From assembly GCA_964529685.1 (NCBI GenBank), contig CAZGZC010000001.1, positions 124,001-188,000 of the forward strand: a stretch of DNA of 64,000 bases, in the 5' to 3' direction. Under the pieces are notes generated by a model, which had not been told where the DNA came from, ran no database searches, and saw nothing but the letters and a program-made list of their open reading frames with translations. The position numbers were made by a program, and so were the translations under genes. Positions 54,292-64,000 of this stretch are shown here, piece by piece. Source of the DNA: JALQUO01 sp964529685 (GTDB lineage: Bacteria > Pseudomonadota > Alphaproteobacteria > Rickettsiales > Midichloriaceae). The number at the start of each line of letters is the position of its first letter. Within the stretch, counting starts at the first letter, position 1.

Positions 54292-55332
54292 ATGCTTTCA
54301 TCAATACTAGGAATGCTTTCCAACGACATAGCAATAGATCTTGGTACAGCTAATACTCTCGTCTATGTAAGAGGTAAAGGTATAATGCTCAACGAACCAT
54401 CTGTAGTTGCACTTGTAGATCATAAAGGGAGTAAATTACCCTATGCCTTTGGTGCTCAGGCTAAGATGATGTTAGGTAAAACTCCACAAGATATCACTGC
54501 TTTTAGGCCAATGAGAGATGGTGTTATAGCTGATTTTAAGGGAGCTGAGGAGATGATTAAACACTTTATACGCATAGTGCATAAAAAGAAAACTCTCTCT
54601 ATAAAGCCACGTGTAATAGTTTGTGTACCATCAGGCTCAACACCTGTAGAAAGGCGCGCCATCCAAGACGCAGTAGAGAGTGCTGGTGCGAGAGCAGTAT
54701 TTCTTATTGAGGAACCAATGGCAGCTGCTATAGGTGGTAACTTACCAGTCACTGAACCAACTGGTTCAATGGTAGTTGACATAGGTGGTGGTACAACAGA
54801 GGTTGGAGTTATATCTCTTGGAGGAATAGTCCACGCAAAATCGATTAGAGTTGGTGGAGATGCAATAGATGACTCGATAATAGCGCATGTTAAAAGAAAT
54901 TATAGTCTATTGATAGGAGAAACTACAGCTGAAAGAATTAAGAAAACAATTGGTACAGCATATGAAAAGGATACCTGTAACCAACATATAGAAGTTAGAG
55001 GAAGAGATATGATCACTGGGATACCTAAGGAAATTCTCCTCAAAAGCGAAGATGTAATAGAAAGTATTCTAGATCCTATCTTCCAAATAGTCACTGCTGT
55101 AAAGGATGTCTTAGAAACAGCTCCGCCAGAACTATCAGCTGACATAATAGATCGTGGAATATTGCTCACTGGTGGTGGTGCATTACTCCGTGGTCTAGAT
55201 AAGGTAATTACTAATGCAACTGGTCTTAGTACCTTTATAGCAGAAGAGCCTCTCTACTCAGTAGTGTTGGGAACAGGAAAAGTGCTAGATAACTTCCAAC
55301 AGATGAAACATGTTCTCTTTAGGCAGGACTAG
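54292..55332 (+). CDS. mreB: Rod shape-determining protein MreB
   Basis: The 346-residue actin homologue has phosphate-1 DLGTANTLVYVRGKG, phosphate-2 VVDIGGGTTEVGVISLGG, and the adenosine motif LTGGGALLRGL. It directs lateral wall synthesis under the inner membrane. mreC is not adjacent. It is the last gene of the secB-fliQ-mreB run. Confidence 0.97.
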   Translation: MLSSILGMLSNDIAIDLGTANTLVYVRGKGIMLNEPSVVALVDHKGSKLPYAFGAQAKMMLGKTPQDITAFRPMRDGVIADFKGAEEMIKHFIRIVHKKKTLSIKPRVIVCVPSGSTPVERRAIQDAVESAGARAVFLIEEPMAAAIGGNLPVTEPTGSMVVDIGGGTTEVGVISLGGIVHAKSIRVGGDAIDDSIIAHVKRNYSLLIGETTAERIKKTIGTAYEKDTCNQHIEVRGRDMITGIPKEILLKSEDVIESILDPIFQIVTAVKDVLETAPPELSADIIDRGILLTGGGALLRGLDKVITNATGLSTFIAEEPLYSVVLGTGKVLDNFQQMKHVLFRQD

Positions 55333-55736
55333 TTTGATTTCCAAAAATCGTCGAAATTAACTTTTTCATAAATAAATTTTTTATTTAAGATCATTAAATA
55401 TTTTTGAAAAACTTATCAAAATTGCAATACTCATACTTGAAAAAGTGTTCAATGGATCTGATACACCAAATGATCTAAACTCTCCTGCTGAAGCAAAATA
55501 TTAATAGCAAACTCTGCAGGTTTAATCAAAAAGCCAGTAAATACTTCTATTCATTGCATCCCAATCAGTTCTATCTTGCTTAGTAATATTTTTTTAAAAA
55601 TCAATAAACATCAATAAACATTTCATTTTCGGGAATCCAATAGACAATCTTCAATTCTCAGTATAGAATAGATGCTAATTTTCTGCCATTTGCAGAAGCA
55701 ATTGGATTTATTTTAATATATGAATTTTTTTAGAAG
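55333..55736 (+). pseudogene. Spacer with gene remnant and a 10-bp tandem repeat
   Basis: A plus-strand frame from 55398 to a stop at 55502-55504, with no start codon, encodes a peptide including ILILEKVFNGSDTPNDLNSP. The 10-mer tcaataaaca occurs twice head to tail at 55601-55620. The remainder to the RNase J start is AT-rich and should hold its promoter, though no boxes stand out. Confidence 0.35.
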
Positions 55737-57452
55737 ATGACACATGAAACAAAAGAACTAATAAACCTGCCTATAGAAGAAGATGCAAATTATATTGATG
55801 TAGCAAAATACAAAGATAAATTTCTTTTTATTCCACTAGGAGGAGCATCTGAAATTGGAATGAACTTGAATCTCTATTATCATAATGGAAATGATGCCGG
55901 AAAATGGCTGATAGTAGATATGGGAATCTGTTTTAGCGATCCACAGTACCCAGGAGTTGAAATTACATTACCTAAGACGGTTTTTCTTGAGAAGAGACTT
56001 AGCGAAATAGCTGGGCTAGTTTTAACGCATGCACATGAAGACCATATAGGAGCAGTAGCTTATCTATGGCATAAGATAAAATGTCCAATATATGCAACCC
56101 CTTTTACAGCAGAAATACTCAAAGCAAAATTTAGGGCAGTACATGAAGGTGATGTACCTATAAATATTATAGCACCCAACAAACCTACGCAGATAGGAAA
56201 TTTCTCAGTTGAGATGATTCACATCACTCACTCTATAGCAGAAATGCATGGTTTAATGATTCGAACACAAAGTGGTAATGTCTTTCATACAGGTGACTGG
56301 AAGCTAGATCTTGATCCAGTAGTTGGTCCGCCAACAGATGAAAAGAAACTTGAAAGCTTAGGGGATGAAGGAGTTTTGGCTATGGTGAGCGATTCAACTA
56401 ATATTTTCAATCATGGTACATCTGGATCAGAAGGAGACTTAAAAGAAAGTCTAACGAAACTTATTAAACAACATTCGAAAGGAATGATCATTGTAACAAC
56501 CTTCGCATCAAATATAGCAAGGTTATTATCAATTTACACAGCTGCAAGAGCTGCTGGAAGGCAAGTTGTATTAGTTGGAAGATCACTTTGGAGGATGTAC
56601 GAAGCAGCTATAAATAGTGGGTACTTAGAGGATGTAGATGTCTTCCTAGAGCCGACAGATATGAAAAATAAGAAGCGCGATGAATTACTGGTAATATCTA
56701 CTGGCTGCCAGGGAGAAGAGATGGCCGCTGTAAATAGAATTGCTAACTTTACACATCCTCATATAAGCGTCTCTAAGGGAGATACAATTATATTCTCTTC
56801 CAAAATAATTCCAGGGAATGAAAAGAAGATTTTTGCTTTATTTAATAAATTTTGTAGTCTTGGAGTAACAGTCTTAAGTGACATGAATGAATTCGTGCAT
56901 GTATCAGGACATCCAGCACAAGATGAAGTAAGGCGTATGTATGAGTTAATCAGACCTAGCATTGCTATTCCTGTGCATGGTGAAAGACTTCATCTCAACT
57001 TACATGCCAAGTTTGCTACCTCTATAGGAGTACCTAGCGCAGTAGAAGTAGAAAATGGATCTATAGTAATACTAGATAAAGATAAGGCTGGGGTTGTAGG
57101 AAAAGTTCAGACTGGTTATCTAGTGATGGATGGTAAATATATAATCGATGGTAAAAGTCCAATCATTCGTGACAGACTTGAAATGCAAAAGAATGGTATT
57201 GTATTTATAGTAGTAGTACTCGACGGAAAGAAAGGCATTAGATATATTAAAGTATTTGCTCCTGGGATACTAGATATTGATAGAGATAAGCAATTTATAA
57301 ATCAAATCTCAAGCTTTATTAATAATAATTTTGGCAACCTTAAGCTGAAGGATACAAATATGGATAGTAAAAAAATAGCCCTTAAAGTTAAAGGGATGAT
57401 TAAAAAAGAACGAGGGAAGACACCAAGAGTATACGTTCAAATTGTTCAATAA
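55737..57452 (+). CDS. rnj: Ribonuclease J (beta-CASP metallo-beta-lactamase)
   Basis: The 571-residue protein has the metal site HAHEDH (98-103), FHTGDWKLD, the beta-CASP block with MIIVTTFASNIARLLS, and VHVSGHPAQDEVRRM plus IAIPVHGERLHL near the second domain. It processes and degrades RNA with 5'-exo and endo activity, replacing or aiding RNase E-type decay. It begins with an extra ~25 residues before FIPLGGASEIGMN. The stop overlaps the hemC start by one base. Confidence 0.94.
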   Translation: MTHETKELINLPIEEDANYIDVAKYKDKFLFIPLGGASEIGMNLNLYYHNGNDAGKWLIVDMGICFSDPQYPGVEITLPKTVFLEKRLSEIAGLVLTHAHEDHIGAVAYLWHKIKCPIYATPFTAEILKAKFRAVHEGDVPINIIAPNKPTQIGNFSVEMIHITHSIAEMHGLMIRTQSGNVFHTGDWKLDLDPVVGPPTDEKKLESLGDEGVLAMVSDSTNIFNHGTSGSEGDLKESLTKLIKQHSKGMIIVTTFASNIARLLSIYTAARAAGRQVVLVGRSLWRMYEAAINSGYLEDVDVFLEPTDMKNKKRDELLVISTGCQGEEMAAVNRIANFTHPHISVSKGDTIIFSSKIIPGNEKKIFALFNKFCSLGVTVLSDMNEFVHVSGHPAQDEVRRMYELIRPSIAIPVHGERLHLNLHAKFATSIGVPSAVEVENGSIVILDKDKAGVVGKVQTGYLVMDGKYIIDGKSPIIRDRLEMQKNGIVFIVVVLDGKKGIRYIKVFAPGILDIDRDKQFINQISSFINNNFGNLKLKDTNMDSKKIALKVKGMIKKERGKTPRVYVQIVQ

Positions 57453-58375
57453 TGATTCGAGTTGGAACTCGTGGGAGTAAGCTAGCACTTGCACAGACAT
57501 ATCAAGTCATATCAAAACTCGAAACTCTAGGCATTACCTGTGAGGTTATAACTATAAAAACTACTGGTGATTTAATAACAGATAGACCACTAGTTGATAT
57601 AGGAGGTAAAGCTCTATTTTTAAAAGAAATAGAAGAGCATCTCATATCACATAAGATTGATATTGCAGTTCATTCATTAAAAGATGTCCCAGCAATTTTA
57701 CTAGATGGATTAGTCATCCAAGCTGTTACAAAAAGGATACAATCAGAAGATGTATTGATCTCTTATAAAACGCTAGAAGACTTACCAGTTGGAGCAACTA
57801 TAGGTACATGCTCTAGTAGAAGAAAAGCATTTTTACAATATAATTTTCCAAATAAATTTAATATAGTCGATCTTCGCGGTAACATAGACACAAGAATAGA
57901 TAAATTCAACCGTGGAGAATTAGATGGAATAATAATTGCTCTATCAGGAATAGAGAGATTACAACTCAAACAACATATTACTCAAGTGATCCCTATTGAG
58001 ATGATTCTGCCAGCAATAGGTCAAGGAGTAATAGCGGTTGAATGTAGACAAGATGATAAAAAGATAATGCAGATCCTTGATAGTATCAATCATAGAGATA
58101 CGTATGATCAGATTACTGCTGAAAGAGGATTTATGATTGAAATGGGAGGAAATTGTAAAACACCCATTGCATCTTTAGCTACAATTTCTAATAATAATAT
58201 ACAACTTATAGCTGCTTTTGCTGTGCCAGATGGTAGTTTTATATTTAAAGAACAAATTATTGGTGATAGGCATGATGCTCATCAACTCGGAATAGCAATC
58301 GCACAGAAAATTAAAAATCAGATGATGAAATCTCTCTATTTTGAGTCGGTAAGAGAGTTATTTACAGTTAATTAA
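57452..58375 (+). CDS. hemC: Hydroxymethylbilane synthase (porphobilinogen deaminase)
   Basis: The 307-residue protein starts IRVGTRGSKLALAQ, has AVHSLKDVP, CSSRRKAFL and LRGNIDTRIDKF, and the dipyrromethane-bearing C235 in GGNCKTPIA. It joins four porphobilinogens for heme. It follows RNase J in the TAATG arrangement, so it is co-transcribed with it. No other heme gene is close. Confidence 0.96.
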   Translation: MIRVGTRGSKLALAQTYQVISKLETLGITCEVITIKTTGDLITDRPLVDIGGKALFLKEIEEHLISHKIDIAVHSLKDVPAILLDGLVIQAVTKRIQSEDVLISYKTLEDLPVGATIGTCSSRRKAFLQYNFPNKFNIVDLRGNIDTRIDKFNRGELDGIIIALSGIERLQLKQHITQVIPIEMILPAIGQGVIAVECRQDDKKIMQILDSINHRDTYDQITAERGFMIEMGGNCKTPIASLATISNNNIQLIAAFAVPDGSFIFKEQIIGDRHDAHQLGIAIAQKIKNQMMKSLYFESVRELFTVN

Positions 58376-58580
58376 ATATATTTCCTTGCTGCTATTAAAC
58401 TTTGAAATTTAGTTGCAATATATAAATTCTTAATTTAATAAATTTTTAATATTCATATTATATTATGCTTATTTAATATAAGCTTGAATAAAACTAAAAA
58501 ATGAATTGTTGTTACTTTTCAAACATTATTTTAAGAATTAATCTTATTATTTGGATTATTTTGATTTTATCTTGGTAAAA

Positions 58581-58654
58581 TGGAGCGGGCGATGGGAATC
58601 GAACCCACGCAGCCAGCTTGGAAGGCTGGGACTCTACCATTGAGCTACACCCGC
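58581..58654 (-). tRNA. tRNA-Gly (anticodon TCC), CCA encoded
   Basis: On the minus strand the 5' arm gcgggtg pairs with the 3' arm before the encoded CCA (58581-58583). The anticodon stem ccagc/gctgg holds the loop cttccaa with anticodon TCC, and the T loop is gttcgattc. It lies alone in the ~460-base spacer between hemC and ftsH; the rest of that spacer is AT-rich with nothing else I can assign. Confidence 0.93.
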
Positions 58655-58832
58655 AATTTGGTTTTTGAATTTAACATTAATTAAAGTCTAAAACAAGTTA
58701 AATCTCAAAAAAAATTTCATATATGTAAAAATAAAGTCACACAAATTAATATTTTAAATTAAAAATCTGTAAATGTAATCTTTACAAGCACTGTTTAAAT
58801 ATATGATATACTTGTCAAAAACTTAAAACCAC

Positions 58833-60689
58833 ATGATGCAAAACATGAAAAATAACTCAAACACTATGTTAGTTTGGGCTCTGGCTATTCTTATTATTGC
58901 TTTGCTTTACAATTTCGTTTCAGATGTAAAGCTTAGTTCAAGAAGAATACCTTTCTCTGAATTTTTGAAAGAAGTAGAAGCTGATAAAGTTAGCAGGGTA
59001 TCAATTAGAGGTAATATGATTGAAGGCGAAATAGATGATGGCAGGCAGTTTGATACTCTGGCTCCACACTTTTATCCTCAACTTATAGATGAATTACATA
59101 AGCAAAATGTCAGAATTGATATCGTGCCTTTAGAGACATCGGTTGGTAATTTCTTTGGAACAATAATACAATGGTTCCCAGCTCTCTTGTTGGCAGGAGT
59201 TTGGATATACTTTATGAGAAATATGCAAGGTGGTGGTAATAAAGCTATGGGCTTCGGTAGATCACGTGCAAAAATGTTAAATGAGAATGCAACCAAAGTT
59301 ACTTTTGCAGATGTAGCAGGGATAGAAGAAGCTAAGGAAGAGCTACAAGAGATAGTGGATTTTTTGAAAGAACCAAATAAATTTAAAAGACTAGGAGGCA
59401 AAATTCCACGTGGTTGTCTATTATTTGGCTCTCCTGGTACAGGTAAAACACTGCTTGCTAAAGCTATTGCTGGAGAGGCTAAAGTTCCATTTTTTACCAT
59501 TTCAGGATCAGACTTTGTTGAGATGTTTGTAGGGGTTGGTGCTAGTCGTGTACGTGATATGTTTACACAGACTAAGAAGAATGCTCCTTGCATTTTATTT
59601 ATAGATGAGATTGATGCTGTTGGTAGACATCGCGGTGCTGGTCTTGGCGGTGGCAATGATGAAAGAGAACAGACTTTAAACCAACTTCTAGTTGAAATGG
59701 ATGGTTTTAATGAAAATGAAGGTGTTATAGTTATAGCTGCTACAAATAGGCCAGATGTACTAGACCCAGCACTATTGAGACCAGGTCGCTTCGATAGGCA
59801 AATTACTGTTTCTATTCCTGATGTTAAGGGTCGTACCAAGATCCTTGGTGTCCATCTTAGAAAAGTTCCAGTTGGTGATGATGTAAATGTTGAGATAATA
59901 GCTAGAGGTACACCCGGTTTCTCTGGTGCTGACTTAGCTAATTTAGTTAATGAAGCAGCTCTTTTGGCTGCTCGCCTTAATCAGAAGTACGTTAATATGC
60001 AGACTCTTGAAGATGCAAAGGATAAAGTACTAATGGGAGTTGAGCGTAAGTCTATGATTATAAGTGCTGAACAGAAGAATTCTACTGCTTATCATGAAGG
60101 TGGACATGCTCTTGTTGCACTTCATTTGCCTGCATCAGATCCATTACATAAAGCCACAATTATACCACGTGGCAGAGCTCTTGGTGTTACTATGAGATTA
60201 CCTGAAGGTGATAGATATTCTGTGACTCGTGATAAGCTTGAGGCCGATATAGCTGTTGCAATGGGTGGACGTGTTGCTGAAGAGATTATATTTGGTCATG
60301 CAAATGTTACTACTGGAGCACAGGGTGATATTAAAATGGCTACAGATCTTGCTAAGCGAATGGTTACTCAGTGGGGATTGAGTGATAAAATTGGTCCAAT
60401 GTTAGTTGGTGATGAACGTGAAGAGGTCTTCCTTGGACATAGCATGGGTAAGTCTCAACATATGTCTGAAAAGATGATGGAAGAGATTGACACCGAGGTG
60501 AGTAACTTTGTTAAGAAAGGCTATAATACCGCTATTGAGATTCTTACAAAGAATATAGATCAGCTTCATAAACTTGCTGAAGCTCTTGTTGAGAAAGAAT
60601 CACTATCAGGTGATGAGATCCGCTCACTTTTAGGTTTAGGAGATAAATCAGAACCTAAGAAAAAAACTGTTAAGAAAAAAGATGTTTAA
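58833..60689 (+). CDS. ftsH: ATP-dependent zinc metalloprotease FtsH
   Basis: The protein has 618 residues with two membrane helices (about 11-30 and 112-128), an AAA domain with Walker A GSPGTGKT (199-206), second-region-of-homology RPGRFDRQI, and the zinc motif HEGGH (421-425) followed by the third ligand aspartate in the TGAQGDIKMATDLA region. It degrades damaged membrane proteins and regulators. HEGGH has glycine where most have alanine, which should be harmless. A lysine-rich tail ends it. Confidence 0.97.
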   Translation: MMQNMKNNSNTMLVWALAILIIALLYNFVSDVKLSSRRIPFSEFLKEVEADKVSRVSIRGNMIEGEIDDGRQFDTLAPHFYPQLIDELHKQNVRIDIVPLETSVGNFFGTIIQWFPALLLAGVWIYFMRNMQGGGNKAMGFGRSRAKMLNENATKVTFADVAGIEEAKEELQEIVDFLKEPNKFKRLGGKIPRGCLLFGSPGTGKTLLAKAIAGEAKVPFFTISGSDFVEMFVGVGASRVRDMFTQTKKNAPCILFIDEIDAVGRHRGAGLGGGNDEREQTLNQLLVEMDGFNENEGVIVIAATNRPDVLDPALLRPGRFDRQITVSIPDVKGRTKILGVHLRKVPVGDDVNVEIIARGTPGFSGADLANLVNEAALLAARLNQKYVNMQTLEDAKDKVLMGVERKSMIISAEQKNSTAYHEGGHALVALHLPASDPLHKATIIPRGRALGVTMRLPEGDRYSVTRDKLEADIAVAMGGRVAEEIIFGHANVTTGAQGDIKMATDLAKRMVTQWGLSDKIGPMLVGDEREEVFLGHSMGKSQHMSEKMMEEIDTEVSNFVKKGYNTAIEILTKNIDQLHKLAEALVEKESLSGDEIRSLLGLGDKSEPKKKTVKKKDV

Positions 60690-60997
60690 GATTGTATCTT
60701 TTTGCAGTAATATGAATCTAATTAATCTTATACAAAGCTTATAATTATCAGTACTGCACAATACTAAGTTAATTGTCACGATTTTTAGTTGTTTAATTCA
60801 ATTCTAGAAATATATAAATTTTGTTTATGTTTCTATGATAAATGTGATATGGTGCTATTTGAGATAGAATGAAATCTATCTTAAATTAAAAAAATAACTG
60901 ACTTAAGTCTTATTAGATAAAATATTTAATTACTGAAAGATATACCTATGATTGTAGGTATTACTACTTTTTAGTATATCAATATAAACACCAATTT
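60690..60997. other. Spacer between convergent ftsH and addB, no gene recognised
   Basis: This is 308 AT-rich bases. A weak hairpin (accta/taggt arms, about 60943-60958) precedes a short T-run near 60966-60972 and might end ftsH transcription; the stem is only five pairs. No RNA gene or open frame of note was seen. Confidence 0.35.
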
Positions 60998-63900
60998 TTA
61001 GAACTTATGTTCTATATTTAGAATCCTCATTATATGGGCTTGTAGGTAATTGTCATACTGGTCTGTAGCTTTATATGAGACGCCTTCTAAATATAACTGC
61101 CTAAGAATCTCTGAAATTCCTTGCACAGTTGTTTTGAGATCGAAATCTATATCTTTTATCTCATTTGTTTCTTTAATTCCTGTTAATCTTATATAGCGCA
61201 AAATTGTATCTTTCATCTTTAATTTGTCTAAATCATCGTTAAGCAGATCGATATTATTCTCTAATAAGCTGATAAGTAATGCTTCTAGATTAAGTTGTGG
61301 CTTTTTACCTGTAGCAATATCTTGCTTAGATGGTAGCTGCCCTGTCTTGTAATCTGATATATAAAGCAACTCCTGTGTGTAGTCCAACCTGTCTACGTAA
61401 GCATGTAGTTTGATATTTCTGTCTGCAATTTTGATATTGACTGCGATACTCTTCTCCGTTTCAGTATGCACATTATAGTTGTGTTTATTATACAATTCTT
61501 GGTTATAGTTATATATAAAATTCATAATGTTGTTGAACTTTTCTTGCCAGAAAGTCATTATATAATCTCTCTTATCTCCATATTTTTGAACAACTAGAGA
61601 TTGCGTGATTCTCTGAAAAATCTCGCAAAAACTGTCATAATTTTTTTTATAGTTGATCTCTTGTGATACTTTATTTAAAATTTTGTGGAGAATGATTCCG
61701 AAATCTCGATTACTTGGAATATTATCTTTTTTGTTGAAAAATTTCGATAAATATTTCAAGTGTATGTTGTATTCCAGTGAGTAGAGGTATGGATTTTTCA
61801 TTAATTTCTCTAAGCTTGTTGCTGAGATTGACTGTGGTCTATGTTCAATTGGTATGTCCATTGCTGCTTTTGAATATAACTCTAGATTATCATTTCTCAA
61901 TTGATTTATATGATAAATTGGGATTGCTGTATCAGCTATTTCTCCATAAACATCTAATATAGACAGAAAACGACTGCTTCTGGTTGCTCTTTTAAGAAGA
62001 TCTTGGCTGAATATTTCTGCTTCATGGAGTTCACTAATTATAACTTTTTTTGAGCTTGCTAATATACTGATGAAGTCGTGGGCGCTGTATCCTACCTCAT
62101 AGTTTGTAGGTCTTGTATAGCCTTTTCTGTGGCGTGTCTGTTCTGAGATAAAAAAGTGATCTTCAACTGTAGCTGGCCAAATTCCCTCTTTTAAGTCGCA
62201 AATTATTGTCAAGTCATAGGATAAGAATCGTCTTTCAATGGAAGTTAGCAACTCTAGTGAGATATAGTTATCACTAACATCAGTGATAAAACTCTCGTTT
62301 GGAGAAATAATAGCCCTCATGCCTAGCTCTAGCATAATGCTCTTGTACTCCTGAAGTGAGATATCCCAGGTACTTATACAGCTTCGGATTTCAACTAGTA
62401 TCTGCAATAATTGCTCATCAATTGCGCAACCTATGATTGTTATATAAGCACTTATATGTCCTTTTAGGAGTTTATCAAACTTACTATCAGATAGCTCGAT
62501 TTGCAGCGGTAAATCATATTCAACTTTAGCAATATCTCTATAACTCACGATCTTTTTGATTAACTCAAGTACATAATGCATCTCATGTTTCTTAAGAATC
62601 TTTTCTGCATATTTTATATCCTTGTGATCTAATTCTTCAATCTCAAGTAACGCTTTCTCGGCTAATAAAATTGCTTCTTGGTTGTACTTGCTTTGTTTAA
62701 GTAGTTCAAATATGTCAGTTAGATTTATCTCTTGAATACCAATCACATCTAATATTTTGAAGAATAAACGCAACTCAAGATAGTCATAACAATAAGTTGG
62801 AGTTGAAGTTTTGATCCGATAACTTCGTGCAGAAATTTTTAATTTCTCTTTCAAGTAGTTATACAGCAGCTTAAGCTTCTCAGTATTCTTAGACACGATT
62901 GATATGTTTTTAGCCTGTGAATCTTCAACTACAGATAGAATTGATCTAAACTCATCGGCTACAGATTTAGCTGAAAATTTCTCAATATGATTAAATTTAT
63001 ACAGCTTCTCTTTGTGTAATCTATGCAAAAGCGTAGCAGGATACATAAGCTGACTCAAAGCTGTATTTATCTCGTGTGAGTGGAATTTTTGATGAAATTG
63101 TGGATAAGTAGAGATTGTATCTTTGTTGTTATCAATAAATGTTTTTGGTATAATTTTACCTAAAAAATTTTCCTCATCAATAGTTTGAGGTATGGTTTCA
63201 GATTGTTGATCAAGCTCTAGTTTAGCATAGAGCTGATGACTATACATGCCTAAATTGCTACAGTCTTTTGACTGTATTTTATACAATTGCATATCTCTAT
63301 CTAAATTATCTGGACTGCTATAAGCTGAATTATTATCATTTAGATTATCTAAACTATTCGTTTCTGATCTTAAATTTAAAACATTCTCAGGTTGTATAAC
63401 TTTCAAAAACTCTCTCATAAAAAACTGTGGATGATCAGGCCCAATATTGTAATCAGTAGATTCATCATAACCATGCATAACTAAATTAAAGTTAAATTTC
63501 TCACGGAATACTTTCAAAATTCTAAGTAAAAGAGGTGAAAAAATCACAGGTAGTACAGCATAAACAGGCTTATTGAAATTGAAATTCAACTGAGAATTTA
63601 ATATATCTTGCAGAGCGCTGGCTCTTAATGATAAATTATTTTCACTTAAAAAGTTGTATAAATCAATCACAGTTTGTTGCAGAAGGTCATGCTGAGAATT
63701 CATACAAATCAGATCACTCACATTTAATCCATAGTAGAAAAATTCATTTATTGCTTTGCGAAGCTGACTTTTAATTCCGTAATCTCCTTTAATAGCTCTA
63801 TCAATTATAACAGACTCAGCTATATGACTAGCACGAGAAGGGAGAATTTTAAACCATAAATCATCATAAGACATAGCATTAGGCGTACGAGACTTGAATA

Positions 63901-64000
63901 CATCGGTGAGATATTTACCAGGTAGAATAATAAGAGAATCAGAAGTTTTGTCGGATAAAACTTCAATAAAATTCTCATTATAAGGTATATTGTAAATCAT
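60998..64000 (-). CDS. addB: Double-strand break repair protein AddB (alphaproteobacterial type)
   Basis: The frame starts with an ATG at the very last base triplet of the window; 1000 residues are visible, the family's usual length, so it may be complete. The C-terminal PD-(D/E)xK nuclease is evident: NIKLHAYVDRLDYTQELLYI-like block (split as KLHAYVDRLDYT and YISDYKTGQLPS), preceded by FGIILHKILNKV. The N-terminal helicase-like part is degenerate, as in the alphaproteobacterial AddB. With AddA it resects double-strand breaks for RecA. addA is not next to it on the downstream side. Confidence 0.85.
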   Translation of the reverse strand: MIYNIPYNENFIEVLSDKTSDSLIILPGKYLTDVFKSRTPNAMSYDDLWFKILPSRASHIAESVIIDRAIKGDYGIKSQLRKAINEFFYYGLNVSDLICMNSQHDLLQQTVIDLYNFLSENNLSLRASALQDILNSQLNFNFNKPVYAVLPVIFSPLLLRILKVFREKFNFNLVMHGYDESTDYNIGPDHPQFFMREFLKVIQPENVLNLRSETNSLDNLNDNNSAYSSPDNLDRDMQLYKIQSKDCSNLGMYSHQLYAKLELDQQSETIPQTIDEENFLGKIIPKTFIDNNKDTISTYPQFHQKFHSHEINTALSQLMYPATLLHRLHKEKLYKFNHIEKFSAKSVADEFRSILSVVEDSQAKNISIVSKNTEKLKLLYNYLKEKLKISARSYRIKTSTPTYCYDYLELRLFFKILDVIGIQEINLTDIFELLKQSKYNQEAILLAEKALLEIEELDHKDIKYAEKILKKHEMHYVLELIKKIVSYRDIAKVEYDLPLQIELSDSKFDKLLKGHISAYITIIGCAIDEQLLQILVEIRSCISTWDISLQEYKSIMLELGMRAIISPNESFITDVSDNYISLELLTSIERRFLSYDLTIICDLKEGIWPATVEDHFFISEQTRHRKGYTRPTNYEVGYSAHDFISILASSKKVIISELHEAEIFSQDLLKRATRSSRFLSILDVYGEIADTAIPIYHINQLRNDNLELYSKAAMDIPIEHRPQSISATSLEKLMKNPYLYSLEYNIHLKYLSKFFNKKDNIPSNRDFGIILHKILNKVSQEINYKKNYDSFCEIFQRITQSLVVQKYGDKRDYIMTFWQEKFNNIMNFIYNYNQELYNKHNYNVHTETEKSIAVNIKIADRNIKLHAYVDRLDYTQELLYISDYKTGQLPSKQDIATGKKPQLNLEALLISLLENNIDLLNDDLDKLKMKDTILRYIRLTGIKETNEIKDIDFDLKTTVQGISEILRQLYLEGVSYKATDQYDNYLQAHIMRILNIEHKF

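Noticed and set aside
58782..58818. Heat-shock or sigma-70 promoter for ftsH
   Set aside because: TTTACA is present, but at proper spacing the -10 candidate matches poorly, and no sigma-32 consensus is visible.
59078..59839. 253-codon open frame antisense to ftsH
   Set aside because: It lies entirely inside ftsH on the other strand, has Ser/Pro-rich low-quality composition and no family. It is a shadow of the conserved AAA domain.

Overview
This window is AT-rich DNA from an alphaproteobacterium, most likely a member of the Rickettsiales (obligate intracellular bacteria). Several things point there: an alphaproteobacterial AddB and an NDUFA12-type complex I protein next to mlaD; a reduced gene set with housekeeping operons broken up; pyruvate phosphate dikinase; several proteins with no recognisable family; and many decayed gene remnants in the spacers. 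Scattered flagellar genes (rod-binding FlgJ-like protein, hook protein FlgE, export protein FliQ) suggest one of the flagellum-bearing lineages such as Midichloriaceae. That family-level placement is inference. No rRNA, complete transposase, prophage or CRISPR array was seen.

Layout. 1-4542 (+): 3' end of sucD, a methyltransferase, efp, a decayed spacer, then gshA coupled to an ABC-type substrate-binding protein. 4886-9628: queF (-), then lytic transglycosylase, TPR-methyltransferase, bamB and a TauE/DsbD-like membrane protein (+). 9705-12683: phosphomannomutase and pepA (+). 12668-14014 (-): flgJ-like, MazG-like, coaD. 14125-16783: hscB and a lidless hscA, followed by a broken FAD-monooxygenase. 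16769-19347 (-): tsaE, NDUFA12, mlaD, MFS transporter. 19393-20743 (+): holC, gshB. 21015-28825: degenerate inositol-monophosphatase-like protein, dapB, radA, der, rpmI-rplT, ABC-F ATPase. 28907-35322: an orphan membrane protein, pcm, a frameshifted orphan, pheT, and rimP with a 54-bp-repeat tail interrupted by an assembly gap. 35418-43250: pccB, an orphan, ftsZ, ppdK, recA. 43406-46904: orphan, tRNA-Glu, rpmH-rnpA, tRNA-Thr, a FlgN-like helical protein, mlaA. 46872-55332: ankyrin-like protein, flgE, nrdB, orphan, secB-fliQ-mreB. 55737-64000: RNase J, hemC, tRNA-Gly, ftsH, addB.

Functional themes. Glutathione synthesis is complete (gshA and gshB, far apart). Outer-membrane maintenance is represented by bamB, mlaA, mlaD and secB. 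Cell shape and division are covered by mreB and ftsZ. DNA recombination is covered by recA, radA and addB. Fe-S assembly chaperones are hscB and hscA.

I did not find a clear undescribed multi-gene system. The most unusual items are: RimP carrying an Arg/Gly-rich 18-residue repeat tail; an HscA that ends before its helical lid; a tail-rich double-hairpin membrane protein at 28907-29761; lineage-specific orphans at 37010, 43406, 46872 and 52287; and a striking number of gene fossils in spacers, one with an intact P-loop motif.
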